A DNA stretch of 64,000 nucleotides from PALSA-612 sp963791225 (GCA_963791225.1 CAWBRV010000005.1:1-64000); one strand, 5' to 3'; positions 36,031-44,822 are shown, counted from the first letter of the stretch. The notes: generated by a model not told the origin, from the sequence alone. Made by a program: numbers and translations.

Positions 36031-37610
36031 GTACGGCCACGCAGCGGGTCTTGATCCGCGAGCCGATCGCGGAGGCGGGCGTCGAGCTTCTTCGTGAGCG
36101 CTTCGAGGTCGACGTCGACGGCGACTCCGACCTCGCCGAGGTGATCGGCCGTTACGACGGGATCGTCATCCGCTCGGCGACGAAGCTCACCGCCGAGCTG
36201 ATCGGGCGCGCCGATCGCCTGAAGGTGATCGGCCGGGCCGGAGTCGGCGTCGACAACGTCGACATCGAAGCCGCCACGCGTCACGGGATCGTTGTCGCGA
36301 ACGCGCCGGAGTCGACGGTCGTGTCCGCGGCCGAGCACACGATCGGCCTCCTGCTCGCGCTGTCGCGGAACATCCCGCAGGCCTATGCCGCGCTGAAGGC
36401 GGGCCGGTGGGAGCGCTCGCGCTACGGCGGGATCGAGCTCGCCGACAAGACGCTCGGCGTCGTCGGCTTCGGGCGGATCGGCCAGCAGGTCGCGCGCCGC
36501 GCGCTCGCGCTCGGGATGAGGGTCGTCGCGTACGACCCCTTTCTCGCCCGCGACCGCTTCCGCGATCTCGGCGTCGAGCGCGCGGAGACCGTGGAGGAGC
36601 TCTTCGCGGCGGCCGAGTTCGTCACCCTCCACGTGCCGCTGACAGAGGAGACCCGCGGCCTCGTCGGCGCGGCGACGCTCGAACAGATGCGCGACGGCGT
36701 GCGCCTCGTCAACACCGCGCGCGGCGAGCTCGTCGACGAGGCCGCGCTGGCCGATGCGCTCCGTTCCGGCAAGGTCACCGCGGCGGCACTCGACGTCTTC
36801 TCCGAGGAGCCGTACTCGGGACCGTTGCTCGAGCTCGACAACGTCGTCGCCACCCCGCATCTGGCCGCGTCCACAGAAGAGGCGCAGGACCGCGCCGGCG
36901 TCATCGTCGCGGAGCAGGTGGCCGCCGCGCTCGAGGGCCGCCTCGTCTCGAATGCCGTCAACATCCCATCAGTCGGCGCGGAGGAGCTCGAGATGCTCGG
37001 CCCGTTCGTCCCGCTCGCGACCAAGCTCGGCCGCCTCGCGATGGAGCTCGCGGAGGGCCGCGCCGACCGGATCACGCTCGCCTACCTCGGAGCGCTGGCC
37101 GAGCGCGACACGCGGCTCCTGACGGTGGCGGCGCTGAACGGCGCGCTCCAGGGCCGCTGCGACCAGCCCGTCAACTTCGTGAACGCACCCCTGATCGCGG
37201 CCGAGCGCGGCATCGCAGTCGAAGAGGAGCGCCGGGCGCACACCCGCGGCTACACGAACCTGCTGCGCGTGACCGTCCACGGCAACGGCCGGCAGGTGGA
37301 GGTCGAGGGCACGACGATCGGACGCGACGACCGTCTGTGGCTCGCCGCGGCGCTCGGGTACCTGATCGAGATCGAGCTCGCGCCGCTGATGGCCTTCTTC
37401 AGCTACGACGACGTGCCGGGCGTGATCGGCCGCGTGGGCGTGACGTTCGGCCGAGCGGGCGTCAACATCGCCAACATGGCCGTGTCCCGCTCGAACCAGG
37501 GCGACAAGGCGCTGATGGCGCTCTCGATCGACACTCCGGCCCCGCCGGACCTGGTCGACGAGTTCCTGGCCGCCGGCTTTGACGACGCCCGTTTCATAAC
37601 GCTCGGCTAG
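36027..37610 (+). CDS. serA: D-3-phosphoglycerate dehydrogenase
   Basis: Catalyses the first step of serine synthesis. The 527-residue long-form enzyme comprises an N-terminal catalytic lid, a Rossmann domain with LGVVGFGRIGQQVARRALALGM, the catalytic Arg/Glu/His motifs (VNTARGELVDEAAL, ALDVFSEEPY, NVVATPHLAAST), an intervening domain (about 320-450) and a C-terminal ACT domain (DDVPGVIGRVGVTFGRAGVNIANMAVSR). The ACT domain implies feedback control by serine. GTG 36027 overlaps the aminotransferase stop (GTGA). The length matches actinobacterial SerA. Confidence 0.96.
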   Translation: MSTATQRVLIREPIAEAGVELLRERFEVDVDGDSDLAEVIGRYDGIVIRSATKLTAELIGRADRLKVIGRAGVGVDNVDIEAATRHGIVVANAPESTVVSAAEHTIGLLLALSRNIPQAYAALKAGRWERSRYGGIELADKTLGVVGFGRIGQQVARRALALGMRVVAYDPFLARDRFRDLGVERAETVEELFAAAEFVTLHVPLTEETRGLVGAATLEQMRDGVRLVNTARGELVDEAALADALRSGKVTAAALDVFSEEPYSGPLLELDNVVATPHLAASTEEAQDRAGVIVAEQVAAALEGRLVSNAVNIPSVGAEELEMLGPFVPLATKLGRLAMELAEGRADRITLAYLGALAERDTRLLTVAALNGALQGRCDQPVNFVNAPLIAAERGIAVEEERRAHTRGYTNLLRVTVHGNGRQVEVEGTTIGRDDRLWLAAALGYLIEIELAPLMAFFSYDDVPGVIGRVGVTFGRAGVNIANMAVSRSNQGDKALMALSIDTPAPPDLVDEFLAAGFDDARFITLG

Positions 37611-37612
37611 CG

Positions 37613-38095
37613 ATGACCACCTGGCCAGACCCCGTCCAGCGCGTGACCGAGTTCCTCTCTGCGGCCGGGGCGGAGGTGCGAATCGAGGAGTTCCCCGCCG
37701 GCACGCATACCGCCGAGGCGGCCGCCGAGGCCGCGGGATGCGCGGTCGGGGAGATCGTCAAGTCGCTCGTCGTCGAGGGCGGCGGCCGCTCGGCGCTGGC
37801 ACTCGTCCCCGGCGACCGGCGCGCGGACGCCGGGAAGATCGCCCGGGCGCTCGGAGTCGAGAAGGTGCGGGTCGCGACGCCCGAGCGCGTGCGCGAGCTG
37901 ACCGGCTTCGAGCCGGGCGCGGTCGCGCCGTTCGGGCTCGACCGCGTCGACCTTGCGCTCCTCGACCGGCGGCTGATGCTCTACGACCACGTCTGGGTCG
38001 GCGCGGGGTCGCCCACGCACATCGCCCGCGTGGCGCCGGCGGAGCTCGTGCGCCTCTCGGTCGCCACCCTGCTCGACCTCGTGGTCGACCCGTAA
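37613..38095 (+). CDS. YbaK/aminoacyl-tRNA deacylase family protein
   Basis: A 160-residue free-standing trans-editing domain that hydrolyses mischarged aminoacyl-tRNA. The YbaK/ProX fold is seen in EIVKSLVVEGGGRSALALVPGDRRAD, with the substrate-contacting Lys, then VGVEKVR-type ALGVEKVRVATPERV, LTGFEPGAVAPFG and DHVWVGAGSPTHIARVAPAEL. It begins 2 bases after the serA stop and is therefore part of that operon. The exact tRNA specificity (Pro/Ala/Cys) cannot be read from the sequence. Confidence 0.88.
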   Translation: MTTWPDPVQRVTEFLSAAGAEVRIEEFPAGTHTAEAAAEAAGCAVGEIVKSLVVEGGGRSALALVPGDRRADAGKIARALGVEKVRVATPERVRELTGFEPGAVAPFGLDRVDLALLDRRLMLYDHVWVGAGSPTHIARVAPAELVRLSVATLLDLVVDP

Positions 38096-38107
38096 GATTC
38101 GAGCGAG

Positions 38108-39034
38108 ATGCAGGAAACCGAGAAGATCTGGTTCAGCGGCGAGCTCGTCGACTGGGCGGACGCGAAGGTCCACGTCGGCGTGCACGGCCTCCACTACGGC
38201 ACGGGCGTCTTCGAGGGCATCCGCTGCTACGCGACCGAGCGCGGGCCGGCCGTGTTCCGGCTCGAGGATCACCTACGTCGCTTCGCCGACTCCGCCCGGC
38301 TCCTCTACATGTCGCTTCCGTACTCCACCGACGAGCTGCGCGCGGCGGTCCACGAGACGGTCGCGGTCAACGGGCTCGACGAGTGCTACGTCCGCCCGAT
38401 CGCCTTCTTCGGCTACGGCGAGCTCGGCGTGCACACCGGGACGAACCCGGTCGAGGTTGCGATCATGGTCTGGCCGTGGGGCGCCTACCTCGGTGAGGAA
38501 GGCCAGCGCAAGGGCATCACGGCGATGATCTCGTCCTGGAAGCGCGTCGGGCCGAACACGATCCCGCACGTCGCCAAGGCGACCGGGATCTACCTGAACT
38601 CGATGCTCGCGACCCACGAGGCCCGCCGCGCGGGCTACGACGAGGCGATCCTGCTCACGGACGACGGCTACATCGCCGACGGCCCCGGCGAGAACGTCTT
38701 CGTCGTCAAGGACGCCGTGATCTCGACGCCGCCGCTTTCGACCTCGATTTTGCCCGGCATCACGCGCGAGACCGTGATGCAGCTCGCCCGCGACCTCGGC
38801 TACACGGTCGCCGAGCGGAGCCTGATCCGGCCCGAGCTCTACCTCGCCGACGAGGTGTTCATGACGGGCACGGCCGCCGAGGTGACACCGGTGCGGGCCG
38901 TCGACGACCAGGAAATCGGCGCCGGGCCGATCACGCTTCAGCTCCAGCAGGCGTACTGGGATACGGTCCGCGGCAAGAACGAGCGCTACACCGACTGGCT
39001 CGACCGCGTCGCCGTCGCCCGCGCCGGCGCGTAG
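38108..39034 (+). CDS. ilvE: branched-chain amino acid aminotransferase
   Basis: A fold-type IV PLP enzyme of 308 residues, making Leu, Ile and Val from their keto acids. Motifs are IWFSGELVDWADAKVHVGVHGLHYGTGVFEGIRCY, RPIAFFGYGELGV, the PLP-lysine segment HVAKATGIYLNSMLATHEA, the cofactor motif DGPGENVFVVKD and EVFMTGTAAEVTPV. The ATG is 9 nt after a TAAGAT -10 box (38093-38098), so it can be transcribed separately from the upstream operon. Together with leuCD it indicates complete branched-chain synthesis. Confidence 0.94.
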   Translation: MQETEKIWFSGELVDWADAKVHVGVHGLHYGTGVFEGIRCYATERGPAVFRLEDHLRRFADSARLLYMSLPYSTDELRAAVHETVAVNGLDECYVRPIAFFGYGELGVHTGTNPVEVAIMVWPWGAYLGEEGQRKGITAMISSWKRVGPNTIPHVAKATGIYLNSMLATHEARRAGYDEAILLTDDGYIADGPGENVFVVKDAVISTPPLSTSILPGITRETVMQLARDLGYTVAERSLIRPELYLADEVFMTGTAAEVTPVRAVDDQEIGAGPITLQLQQAYWDTVRGKNERYTDWLDRVAVARAGA

Positions 39035-39037
39035 CTC

Positions 39038-40150
39038 TCAGCTTCTCGTAGCGAGCAGGATCTCGACCACACGCCGCTGGTCGTCGTCGGTCAGGGCGGA
39101 GCCGCTCGGCAGGCAGAGCCCGCGCTCGAAGAGCGACGCCGACACGCTGCCGCCGACCATCGGCGCGTCGGCGAAGAAGGGCTGCAGGTGCATCGGCTTC
39201 CAGAGCGGGCGCGCCTCGATGTCCTCGGCCTCGAGCGCGAGCCGGATCGTGTCGGGGTCCGTGCCGGCCTCGTCCGGGTCGACGAGGATGCAGGTCAGCC
39301 AGCAGTTGGAGCGTCCGTACGGCGCCTCGGGCATGAACGAGACGCCCGGCACGCCGGCGAGCAGCTCGCGGTAGCGCGCGTTGATCCGCCGTCGCGCTTC
39401 GACGCGCTCGCCCAACACTTCGAGCTGTGCGCGGCCGACGGCCGCCAGCAGGTTGCTCAGCCGGTAGTTGAACCCGAGCTCCGTGTGCTGGTAGTGGGGC
39501 GCCGGCTCGCGCGCCTGTGTCGAGAGCTTGCGCGCGTGCTCGACCAGCCGCTCGTCACGGGAGACGAGCGCACCGCCGCCGCTCGTCGTGATCACCTTGT
39601 TGCCGTTGAACGAGAAGGCTGCGAGCGCTCCCTGGCCGCCTGCGGCCGCATCGTGGTAGCTCGCACCCAGTGACTCGGCTGCGTCCTGGACGAGCACGAC
39701 CCTGCGCCGCTCGCAGATCTCGCCGAGCGCGTCGTAGTCGCAGCACTGGCCGTAGAGGTCGACCGCGACGACGGCGCGTACCCGCGGCCGCTCGCCGAGC
39801 GTCCGGTCGAGGAGCTCGGGGTCGATCGTCCAGGTGTCGGCGTCGACGTCGACGAACACCGGCGTGGCACCGACGTACACGACCGGGTTCGCGCTGGCGG
39901 AGAAGGTGAGCGAGGCGCAAGCGACCTCGTCGCCGGGCCCGATCCGGAGCACGATCAGAGCCAGATGGAGCGCCGCCGTGCCGCTGGACAGCGCGAGCGC
40001 GTGGGGCACGCCGGCGACCTCGGCGAGCTCCCGCTCGAACGCGTCCACCTGCGGCCCGAGCGGTGCGACCCAGTTCGAGTCGATCGCCTCCTCGAGCATC
40101 ACGAGCTCGCGGCCGGAGAGATGGGGAGGAGAAAGGTAGATCCGCGGCAC
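39038..40150 (-). CDS. DegT/DnrJ/EryC1-family aminotransferase
   Basis: A PLP sugar aminotransferase of about 370 residues, which places an amino group on a nucleotide-linked keto-sugar for glycan synthesis. VPRIYLSPPHLSGRELVMLEEA is the usual start. ALSSGTAALHLAL binds cofactor, QDAAESLGASYHD contains the PLP-contacting Asp, and Lys185 in FSFNGNKVITTSGGG is the Schiff-base lysine. The GTG start at 40150 is preferred to an upstream ATG (40183) because a TACGCT -10 box (40165-40160) is 9 nt away and the longer form would overlap the divergent gene. It may serve the 8.8-25 kb glycan locus. Confidence 0.9.
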   Translation of the reverse strand: MPRIYLSPPHLSGRELVMLEEAIDSNWVAPLGPQVDAFERELAEVAGVPHALALSSGTAALHLALIVLRIGPGDEVACASLTFSASANPVVYVGATPVFVDVDADTWTIDPELLDRTLGERPRVRAVVAVDLYGQCCDYDALGEICERRRVVLVQDAAESLGASYHDAAAGGQGALAAFSFNGNKVITTSGGGALVSRDERLVEHARKLSTQAREPAPHYQHTELGFNYRLSNLLAAVGRAQLEVLGERVEARRRINARYRELLAGVPGVSFMPEAPYGRSNCWLTCILVDPDEAGTDPDTIRLALEAEDIEARPLWKPMHLQPFFADAPMVGGSVSASLFERGLCLPSGSALTDDDQRRVVEILLATRS

Positions 40151-40159
40151 CGCCGAACG

Positions 40160-40175
40160 AGCGTAACTGCATAAT
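40160..40175. promoter_or_regulatory. divergent -10 boxes between DegT and RemA-like genes
   Basis: Minus-strand TACGCT (40165-40160) is 9 nt from GTG 40150. Plus-strand CATAAT (40170-40175) is 6 nt from ATG 40182. The gap is only 31 bp. Confidence 0.5.
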
Positions 40176-40181
40176 CCGCGC

Positions 40182-40544
40182 ATGGCCGACGGCTCCGTCG
40201 CGAAGATGGTCTTCCTGGGCTTCGGGAAGTACGCGCGGGCGGACAAGATCTACCTCGTCGAGCCGATCACGGACGCGCGGCGCGGGAGCGGCAGCCGCAC
40301 GCTCGTCTGGATCGAGGGCGTACCCGAGCCGGTCGTCGCCTCGCGCACGGAACGGACGATCCTGCACGAGATGGGCGCGGACGTCGCCGCCGGGTCGCAG
40401 CTCCTCGACCAGGCACTCGACCTGGCCGAGCGGCTCGCGGAGCAGGCGGAGTCGGGCAAGGTCGATCTCGCCGATCTCGGCCGCCGCGCACGCAAGCTGC
40501 TCGAGTCGACCGCGAAGCCCTCCGGGCCGCCGCAGCTCTTCTGA
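40182..40544 (+). CDS. RemA-like (DUF370-related) small DNA-binding-type protein
   Basis: A 120-residue protein. Residues about 9-65 (VFLGFGKYARADKIYLVEPI, SGSRTLVWIEGVPEPVVASRT, ERTIL) follow the pattern of RemA/DUF370: a GFG-x-ADKI strand, a T-x-V-x-I-x-G strand and a VVASRT..IL end. In bacilli RemA is a ring-forming DNA-binding regulator of biofilm matrix genes. Homology here is by eye and moderate. A C-terminal helical extension (LLDQALDLAERLAEQAE) is extra. The ATG is 6 nt after a CATAAT -10 box. Its stop overlaps the following glycosylase frame. Confidence 0.6.
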   Translation: MADGSVAKMVFLGFGKYARADKIYLVEPITDARRGSGSRTLVWIEGVPEPVVASRTERTILHEMGADVAAGSQLLDQALDLAERLAEQAESGKVDLADLGRRARKLLESTAKPSGPPQLF

Positions 40545-41107
40545 CTGTCCTGCAGCTTTCGCACGACTTCTTTGCGCGGTCGGTGCACGAGGTCGCACCC
40601 GCGCTCGTCGGCGCCGCGCTGCTCGTCGACGGCGTGGGCGGCACGATCGTCGAGGTGGAGGCGTACGACCAGGACGACCCGGCAAGCCACGGCCACCGGG
40701 GCCGCACCGAGCGAAACGCCTCGATGTTCGGGCCGCCCGGTCGCGCGTACGTCTACCGCTCGTACGGCATCCACTGGTGCCTGAACCTCGTCTGTGCCGG
40801 GGAGGGGAGGGCGGAGGCCGTGCTCGTCAGGGCGCTGGAGCCGACGGCGGGCCTCGACGCGATGCGGACCCGGCGGGGCGTCGTCGCACCGCGCCTGCTC
40901 TGCTCGGGGCCCGGCCGGTTGTGCCAGGCACTCGCGATCACGCGCGACCACGACGGCCTCCGGCTCGACGAGCCGCCGTTCGAACTCCACGCCCCGTTGC
41001 AGCCGGTCGAGGTCGCCACCGGCCTTCGCATCGGCATCACGCGTGCGGCAGATCGCCCCTGGCGCTATGGCGTCGCCGGCTCGCCCTGGCTCAGCCACCG
41101 GCTCTAG
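40541..41107 (+). CDS. 3-methyladenine DNA glycosylase (AAG/MPG family)
   Basis: Removes alkylated purines in base-excision repair. LSHDFFARSVHEVAPALVGAALLVDG opens the fold, then IVEVEAYDQDDPASHGHRGRTERNASMFGPPGRAYVYRSYGIHWCLNLVC holds the catalytic Glu (VEAY) and intercalating Tyr, and PRLLCSGPGRLCQAL follows. The conserved N-terminus extends upstream of the first GTG (40583). The only start found is CTG 40541, overlapping the preceding stop as CTGA, the same coupling style as ATGA/GTGA elsewhere here. The start is therefore uncertain, the identity firm. Confidence 0.85.
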   Translation: MTVLQLSHDFFARSVHEVAPALVGAALLVDGVGGTIVEVEAYDQDDPASHGHRGRTERNASMFGPPGRAYVYRSYGIHWCLNLVCAGEGRAEAVLVRALEPTAGLDAMRTRRGVVAPRLLCSGPGRLCQALAITRDHDGLRLDEPPFELHAPLQPVEVATGLRIGITRAADRPWRYGVAGSPWLSHRL

Positions 41108-43521
41108 CGCGCGACGATGAGTGTCACGCCGAGACCGGGGGCGGCCGCGGCACCCGCCTGCGGAGTCTGTGTGAGAACGCGCTCCGTCCCGCCGCCCGCG
41201 GCCACAAGGCCGCCGACGACAGGCTTGAGGCCACGCGCGGCGAGGCGTTCGAGCGCGTCCTGGGTCGAGAGTCCGACCACGCTCGGAACCGTGCCGTGCA
41301 CCGGCCTCGCGAGCACGAGCCGCACCGTGTCGAACGCGGCCAGATGGGAGCCGATCCCCGGGATCTCACCGACGACGACGCCGACCCGCTGCCCCGGCAA
41401 TGCGGGCTTGTAGATCGCCTGGGTCCGTAACGGCGCGCTCGAGAGCTGCGCGGTCGCGTCGTCGAAGCCGAGGCCGAGCACGCTCGGCACCTCGACCTCG
41501 CCCGGACGGCAGTTCGCGACCTTGCCCGGGCCCTGACCGGTGAAGAACGTGAGCGAGATCGTCCCCCTGCACTCGCCGTTGTCGCGCTGCCACACGCCGT
41601 CCCGGAACACGACGCTCTCCGCCTCCGGCGTCGGGAAGTTCGCGGCGGGGAAGGACTCGGGCTTCGCATTGAGATAGGCGAGCGCCTGCTCCATGAAGGT
41701 CTTGAAGATCACCGCCGGGTACGTGCCGCCGGCCACCGGCTTCCCCTGGAACTCGGTCAGCATCGGCCGCAGGCGGTTCGGGTATCCCACCCAGACCGAG
41801 ACGACGAGCTGCGGCGTGTAGCCGACGAACCAGGCGTCGCCGTAGTTCTCGGTCGTTCCAGTCTTGCCGGCCACCGGGCGCCCGTTCGCGAGCTGTGCGC
41901 GAACACCGGTGCCTTGCTGCACGACCTCCTGCAGGAAGCGCGTGACGATCGCGGCGCTGTTCGTGCTGATCGCCTGCTTGGGGACGGGGTCGTTCCCGCG
42001 ACTCCCGACCGAGAGGATCGCGCGCGGATGGTTCTTGAAGATCGACCCGTCGATGCGCTTGCCGCCGTCCGCGAACGACGAGTAGGCGCGGGCCATCTCG
42101 AGCGGGTTGACGGCCTCGCCGCCGAGCACGATCGACAAGAAGGGGTCGAGGTGGCTCGTGATCCCGAGCGCCCGCGCGGCGTCGGCGATCTTCTGCGGCC
42201 CGACGATCTTCGCGAGCTGCGCGTACACGGTGTTGTCGGAGTGGATCGTGGCCGTCTCGAGGTCGATCGTCCCCAGGTTCGCGTCCTCGTAGTTGTGGAC
42301 GTACCAGACCTTGCCGCTGTCGAGCGTGATCGTCACGGGCTTCGACGTGAACCGCGTCGCCGGTGAGATCCCCTGCTGCAGCGCCGCCGCGAGCGCGAAC
42401 GGCTTGAACGCCGAGCCCGGCTGCCGCTCACCCTGGACGGCAAGGTTGAACTGGCTCTCCTTGAAGCTCCGCCCGCCGTACATCGCGAGCACGCGTCCGT
42501 CGCGCGGGTCGATCGCGACCAGCGCCGCGGACGGGCCACTGTCCGACGGCAACCACGTGGCAATCGACTGCCGCGCGATGTCCTGGAGGTTCAGGTCGAT
42601 CGACGTGTGCACCTGCAGGCCACCGCCGAACGCGCGTCCCGTGCCGTACTTGTCGACGAGCAGCTGCTTCACATAGTTGGTGAAATACGGCGCCGGGCCC
42701 TGGGTGCCCGGCAGGTGGATGTCCTGGGGCCTGGGGAGAGGAGTCCTCAGCGCGGCCAGATACTGGGTGGGCGTGATGTCCTGCTGGGCGAGCATGTCGT
42801 TGAGCACGAGGTTCCGCCGCGCGCGGGCGTAGCTCGGGTGGGTGACGGGGTCGTAGAGCGTGGGGTCGGACGGGACACCGGCGAGCAGTGCCGCCTGCGA
42901 GAGCGACAGCGCCGACGCGTGCTCGCTGAAGTACACCTCGGACGCCTGCTCGACTCCGTAGGCGCCGTTGCCGAAGTAGATCGTGTTCAGGTAGGCGGTC
43001 AGGATCCGGTCCTTCGGCCACTGCTGTTCGAGCTGCCAGGCCAGCGCCGCCTCTTTCAGCTTCCGGCCGAACGAGCGCTGCTGGCCGGTGAAGGCGTTCT
43101 TGATGAACTGCTGCGTGATCGTCGAGCCGCCCTGCACGACCTTCTTGTCGGTCACGTCGGCCCAGAGCGCGCGGAGGATGCCGTGCAGGTCGATGCCGTG
43201 GTGCTCGAAGAAGCGCTTGTCCTCGACGGCGACGATGGCCTGCTTCATCACGTCGGCGATGTCGCCGGAGGCGACGACCTTCCGGTTCTCCGCGCCGCGC
43301 AGGATCGCGAGGATCTGCCCGTTGCCCGCGTAGATGTAGCTGTTCTGGACGCGGTGGTAGCGGGCCGGGTCGAGCGTCGGGATCTCGCCCGCGACTGCGG
43401 TGACCATGCCGTAGCAGAACGACGCCGTCCCGAGTAGGAACAGGATCAGTACGAGGACGAGCAGACGGAGCTTGCGAATCCTCCGCCGGCGCCTCTTCGG
43501 TTCTCCCCGACGACCGAACAG
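41104..43521 (-). CDS. bifunctional penicillin-binding protein 1A with two PASTA domains
   Basis: Polymerises and cross-links peptidoglycan outside the membrane. A basic N-terminus and one helix (LLVLVLILFLLGTASFCYGM) precede the GT51 glycosyltransferase domain, with VEDKRFFEHHGID (catalytic Glu), GGSTITQQFIKNA and YLNTIYFGNGAYG. The transpeptidase has SAFKPF (nucleophile Ser), HSDN and KTGTT. Two C-terminal PASTA repeats begin VEVPSVLGLGFDDATAQL and GTVPSVVGLSTQDALERL. ATG 43407 would delete the membrane anchor. In frame upstream only CTG 43521 is available, 9 nt after a TAGAAT -10 box (43536-43531), so CTG is the likely start. Confidence 0.92.
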   Translation of the reverse strand: MFGRRGEPKRRRRRIRKLRLLVLVLILFLLGTASFCYGMVTAVAGEIPTLDPARYHRVQNSYIYAGNGQILAILRGAENRKVVASGDIADVMKQAIVAVEDKRFFEHHGIDLHGILRALWADVTDKKVVQGGSTITQQFIKNAFTGQQRSFGRKLKEAALAWQLEQQWPKDRILTAYLNTIYFGNGAYGVEQASEVYFSEHASALSLSQAALLAGVPSDPTLYDPVTHPSYARARRNLVLNDMLAQQDITPTQYLAALRTPLPRPQDIHLPGTQGPAPYFTNYVKQLLVDKYGTGRAFGGGLQVHTSIDLNLQDIARQSIATWLPSDSGPSAALVAIDPRDGRVLAMYGGRSFKESQFNLAVQGERQPGSAFKPFALAAALQQGISPATRFTSKPVTITLDSGKVWYVHNYEDANLGTIDLETATIHSDNTVYAQLAKIVGPQKIADAARALGITSHLDPFLSIVLGGEAVNPLEMARAYSSFADGGKRIDGSIFKNHPRAILSVGSRGNDPVPKQAISTNSAAIVTRFLQEVVQQGTGVRAQLANGRPVAGKTGTTENYGDAWFVGYTPQLVVSVWVGYPNRLRPMLTEFQGKPVAGGTYPAVIFKTFMEQALAYLNAKPESFPAANFPTPEAESVVFRDGVWQRDNGECRGTISLTFFTGQGPGKVANCRPGEVEVPSVLGLGFDDATAQLSSAPLRTQAIYKPALPGQRVGVVVGEIPGIGSHLAAFDTVRLVLARPVHGTVPSVVGLSTQDALERLAARGLKPVVGGLVAAGGGTERVLTQTPQAGAAAAPGLGVTLIVAR

Positions 43522-43559
43522 AGCGGCACGATTCTAGCGCCGTCTAAGGTTGCGAGCGC

Positions 43560-44711
43560 ATGGGAATCGCCGAGCTCACCCGCAATGCCGTCGACGTCCT
43601 CCCGGCCGGCGAGCTGGAGAAGAAGCTGGCGCTCGGCCGGCCGCTCCGCGTCAAGCTCGGGATCGACCCGACCGGACCCGACATCCATCTGGGGTTCGCC
43701 GCCGTGCTGAATCGCTTGCGGGCCTTCCAGGACGAGGGCCACATCGCCGTCCTGATCGTCGGCGACTACACGGCCCGGATCGGGGATCCCTCCGGACGAT
43801 CGGCGGAGCGCCAGGTGCTGCCCGACGAGGTTCTCGACGCGAACGCGAAGCTCTTCGCCGAGCAGGCGTACCGGATCTTGGACCGCGAGAGGACCGAGAT
43901 CCGCTTCAACGGGGAATGGCTCGGCAAGCTCGACTATGCCGAGCTCGTCCGGCTCACGCGGACGGGAACGGTCGCGCGGCTGCTGGAGCGGGACGACTTC
44001 GCGAAAAGGTTCGCCCGCCGAGAACCGATCTCCGTCTCGGAGCTCCTCTACCCCTTCGCGCAGGGCTACGACTCGGTCGCCGTCGAGTCGGACATCGAGG
44101 TCGGTGGCACCGATCAGCTCTACAACCTGCTCATGGGCCGCGACGTCATGGCCCACTACGGCCTCGAGCCGCAGATGGTGATCACGTACGAGCTCCTCGT
44201 CGGCACGGACGGCGCCGACAAGATGTCGAAGTCCGTCGGGAACTACGTCGGAATCGACGAGTCCCCCGAGGAGCAGTTCGGGAAGGTCATGTCGATTCCG
44301 GACGCCGCGCTGCCGCAGTGGTGGCGACTCGCTCTCGATCGCGACCCCCCTGGCGGAGACCCGATGGAGTCGAAGCTCGCGCTGGCGCGCGACATCGTGG
44401 CGCGCTACCACTCCGACGACGCAGCGCGCCGCGCCGAGGAGCACTTCACGCGCGTCGTGCGCGAGGGTCGCGCTCCCGAGGAGATCCCCGAGGCACCGCT
44501 TCCGGACGACGACCCCGTCCACCTGCCCAGGCTGCTCGCCGAGCACGATCTCGTCTCCTCGACGAGCGAAGGACGCCGGCTGATCGGCCAGGGCGGCCTG
44601 CGGCTGGACGACGAGGTCGTCAGCGAGCTGGACGTGGCCCGGAAACGGCTCAACGGAGCCGTTCTGCAGGTCGGCAAGCGCCGCTTCCTGCGGTTGACAG
44701 ACCGCGGCTGA
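43560..44711 (+). CDS. tyrS: tyrosyl-tRNA synthetase
   Basis: A 383-residue class I synthetase. The HIGH-type motif is DIHLGFA (about residue 43), the second is ADKMSKSVGNYVG (about 220), with tyrosine-pocket motifs GIDPTGP and DIEVGGTDQLYNLLMGRD. A C-terminal S4-like RNA-binding domain ends the protein (SEGRRLIGQGGLRLDDEVV). The HLGF form and length suggest the TyrZ-like subtype. The ATG lies 9 nt after a TAAGGT -10 box (43545-43550). The rRNA promoter overlaps its last codons. Confidence 0.95.
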   Translation: MGIAELTRNAVDVLPAGELEKKLALGRPLRVKLGIDPTGPDIHLGFAAVLNRLRAFQDEGHIAVLIVGDYTARIGDPSGRSAERQVLPDEVLDANAKLFAEQAYRILDRERTEIRFNGEWLGKLDYAELVRLTRTGTVARLLERDDFAKRFARREPISVSELLYPFAQGYDSVAVESDIEVGGTDQLYNLLMGRDVMAHYGLEPQMVITYELLVGTDGADKMSKSVGNYVGIDESPEEQFGKVMSIPDAALPQWWRLALDRDPPGGDPMESKLALARDIVARYHSDDAARRAEEHFTRVVREGRAPEEIPEAPLPDDDPVHLPRLLAEHDLVSSTSEGRRLIGQGGLRLDDEVVSELDVARKRLNGAVLQVGKRRFLRLTDRG

Positions 44712-44724
44712 CCTCTGCTACCAT
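44694..44724 (+). promoter_or_regulatory. candidate rRNA operon promoter
   Basis: A perfect TTGACA (44694-44699), embedded in the end of tyrS, is followed after 19 nt by TACCAT (44719-44724). It is the only strong -35 seen before 16S. A start near 44731 would give a leader of about 300 nt that includes the terminator at 44823-44849. The spacing is longer than ideal. Confidence 0.5.
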
Positions 44725-44822
44725 TGTCGGGCCGCCTCGACGAGGCTGCGCAAGAAAGCCAACCGAGACTGGAGTCCATCGACCCGAGTCGGATACGTCC
44801 GTAGATCGAAGGGAACCGATGG

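Noticed and set aside
40150..40246. Longer N-terminus for the DegT aminotransferase from an upstream ATG
   Set aside because: It would overlap the divergent RemA-like gene and adds residues not seen in the family; the -10 box position supports GTG 40150.
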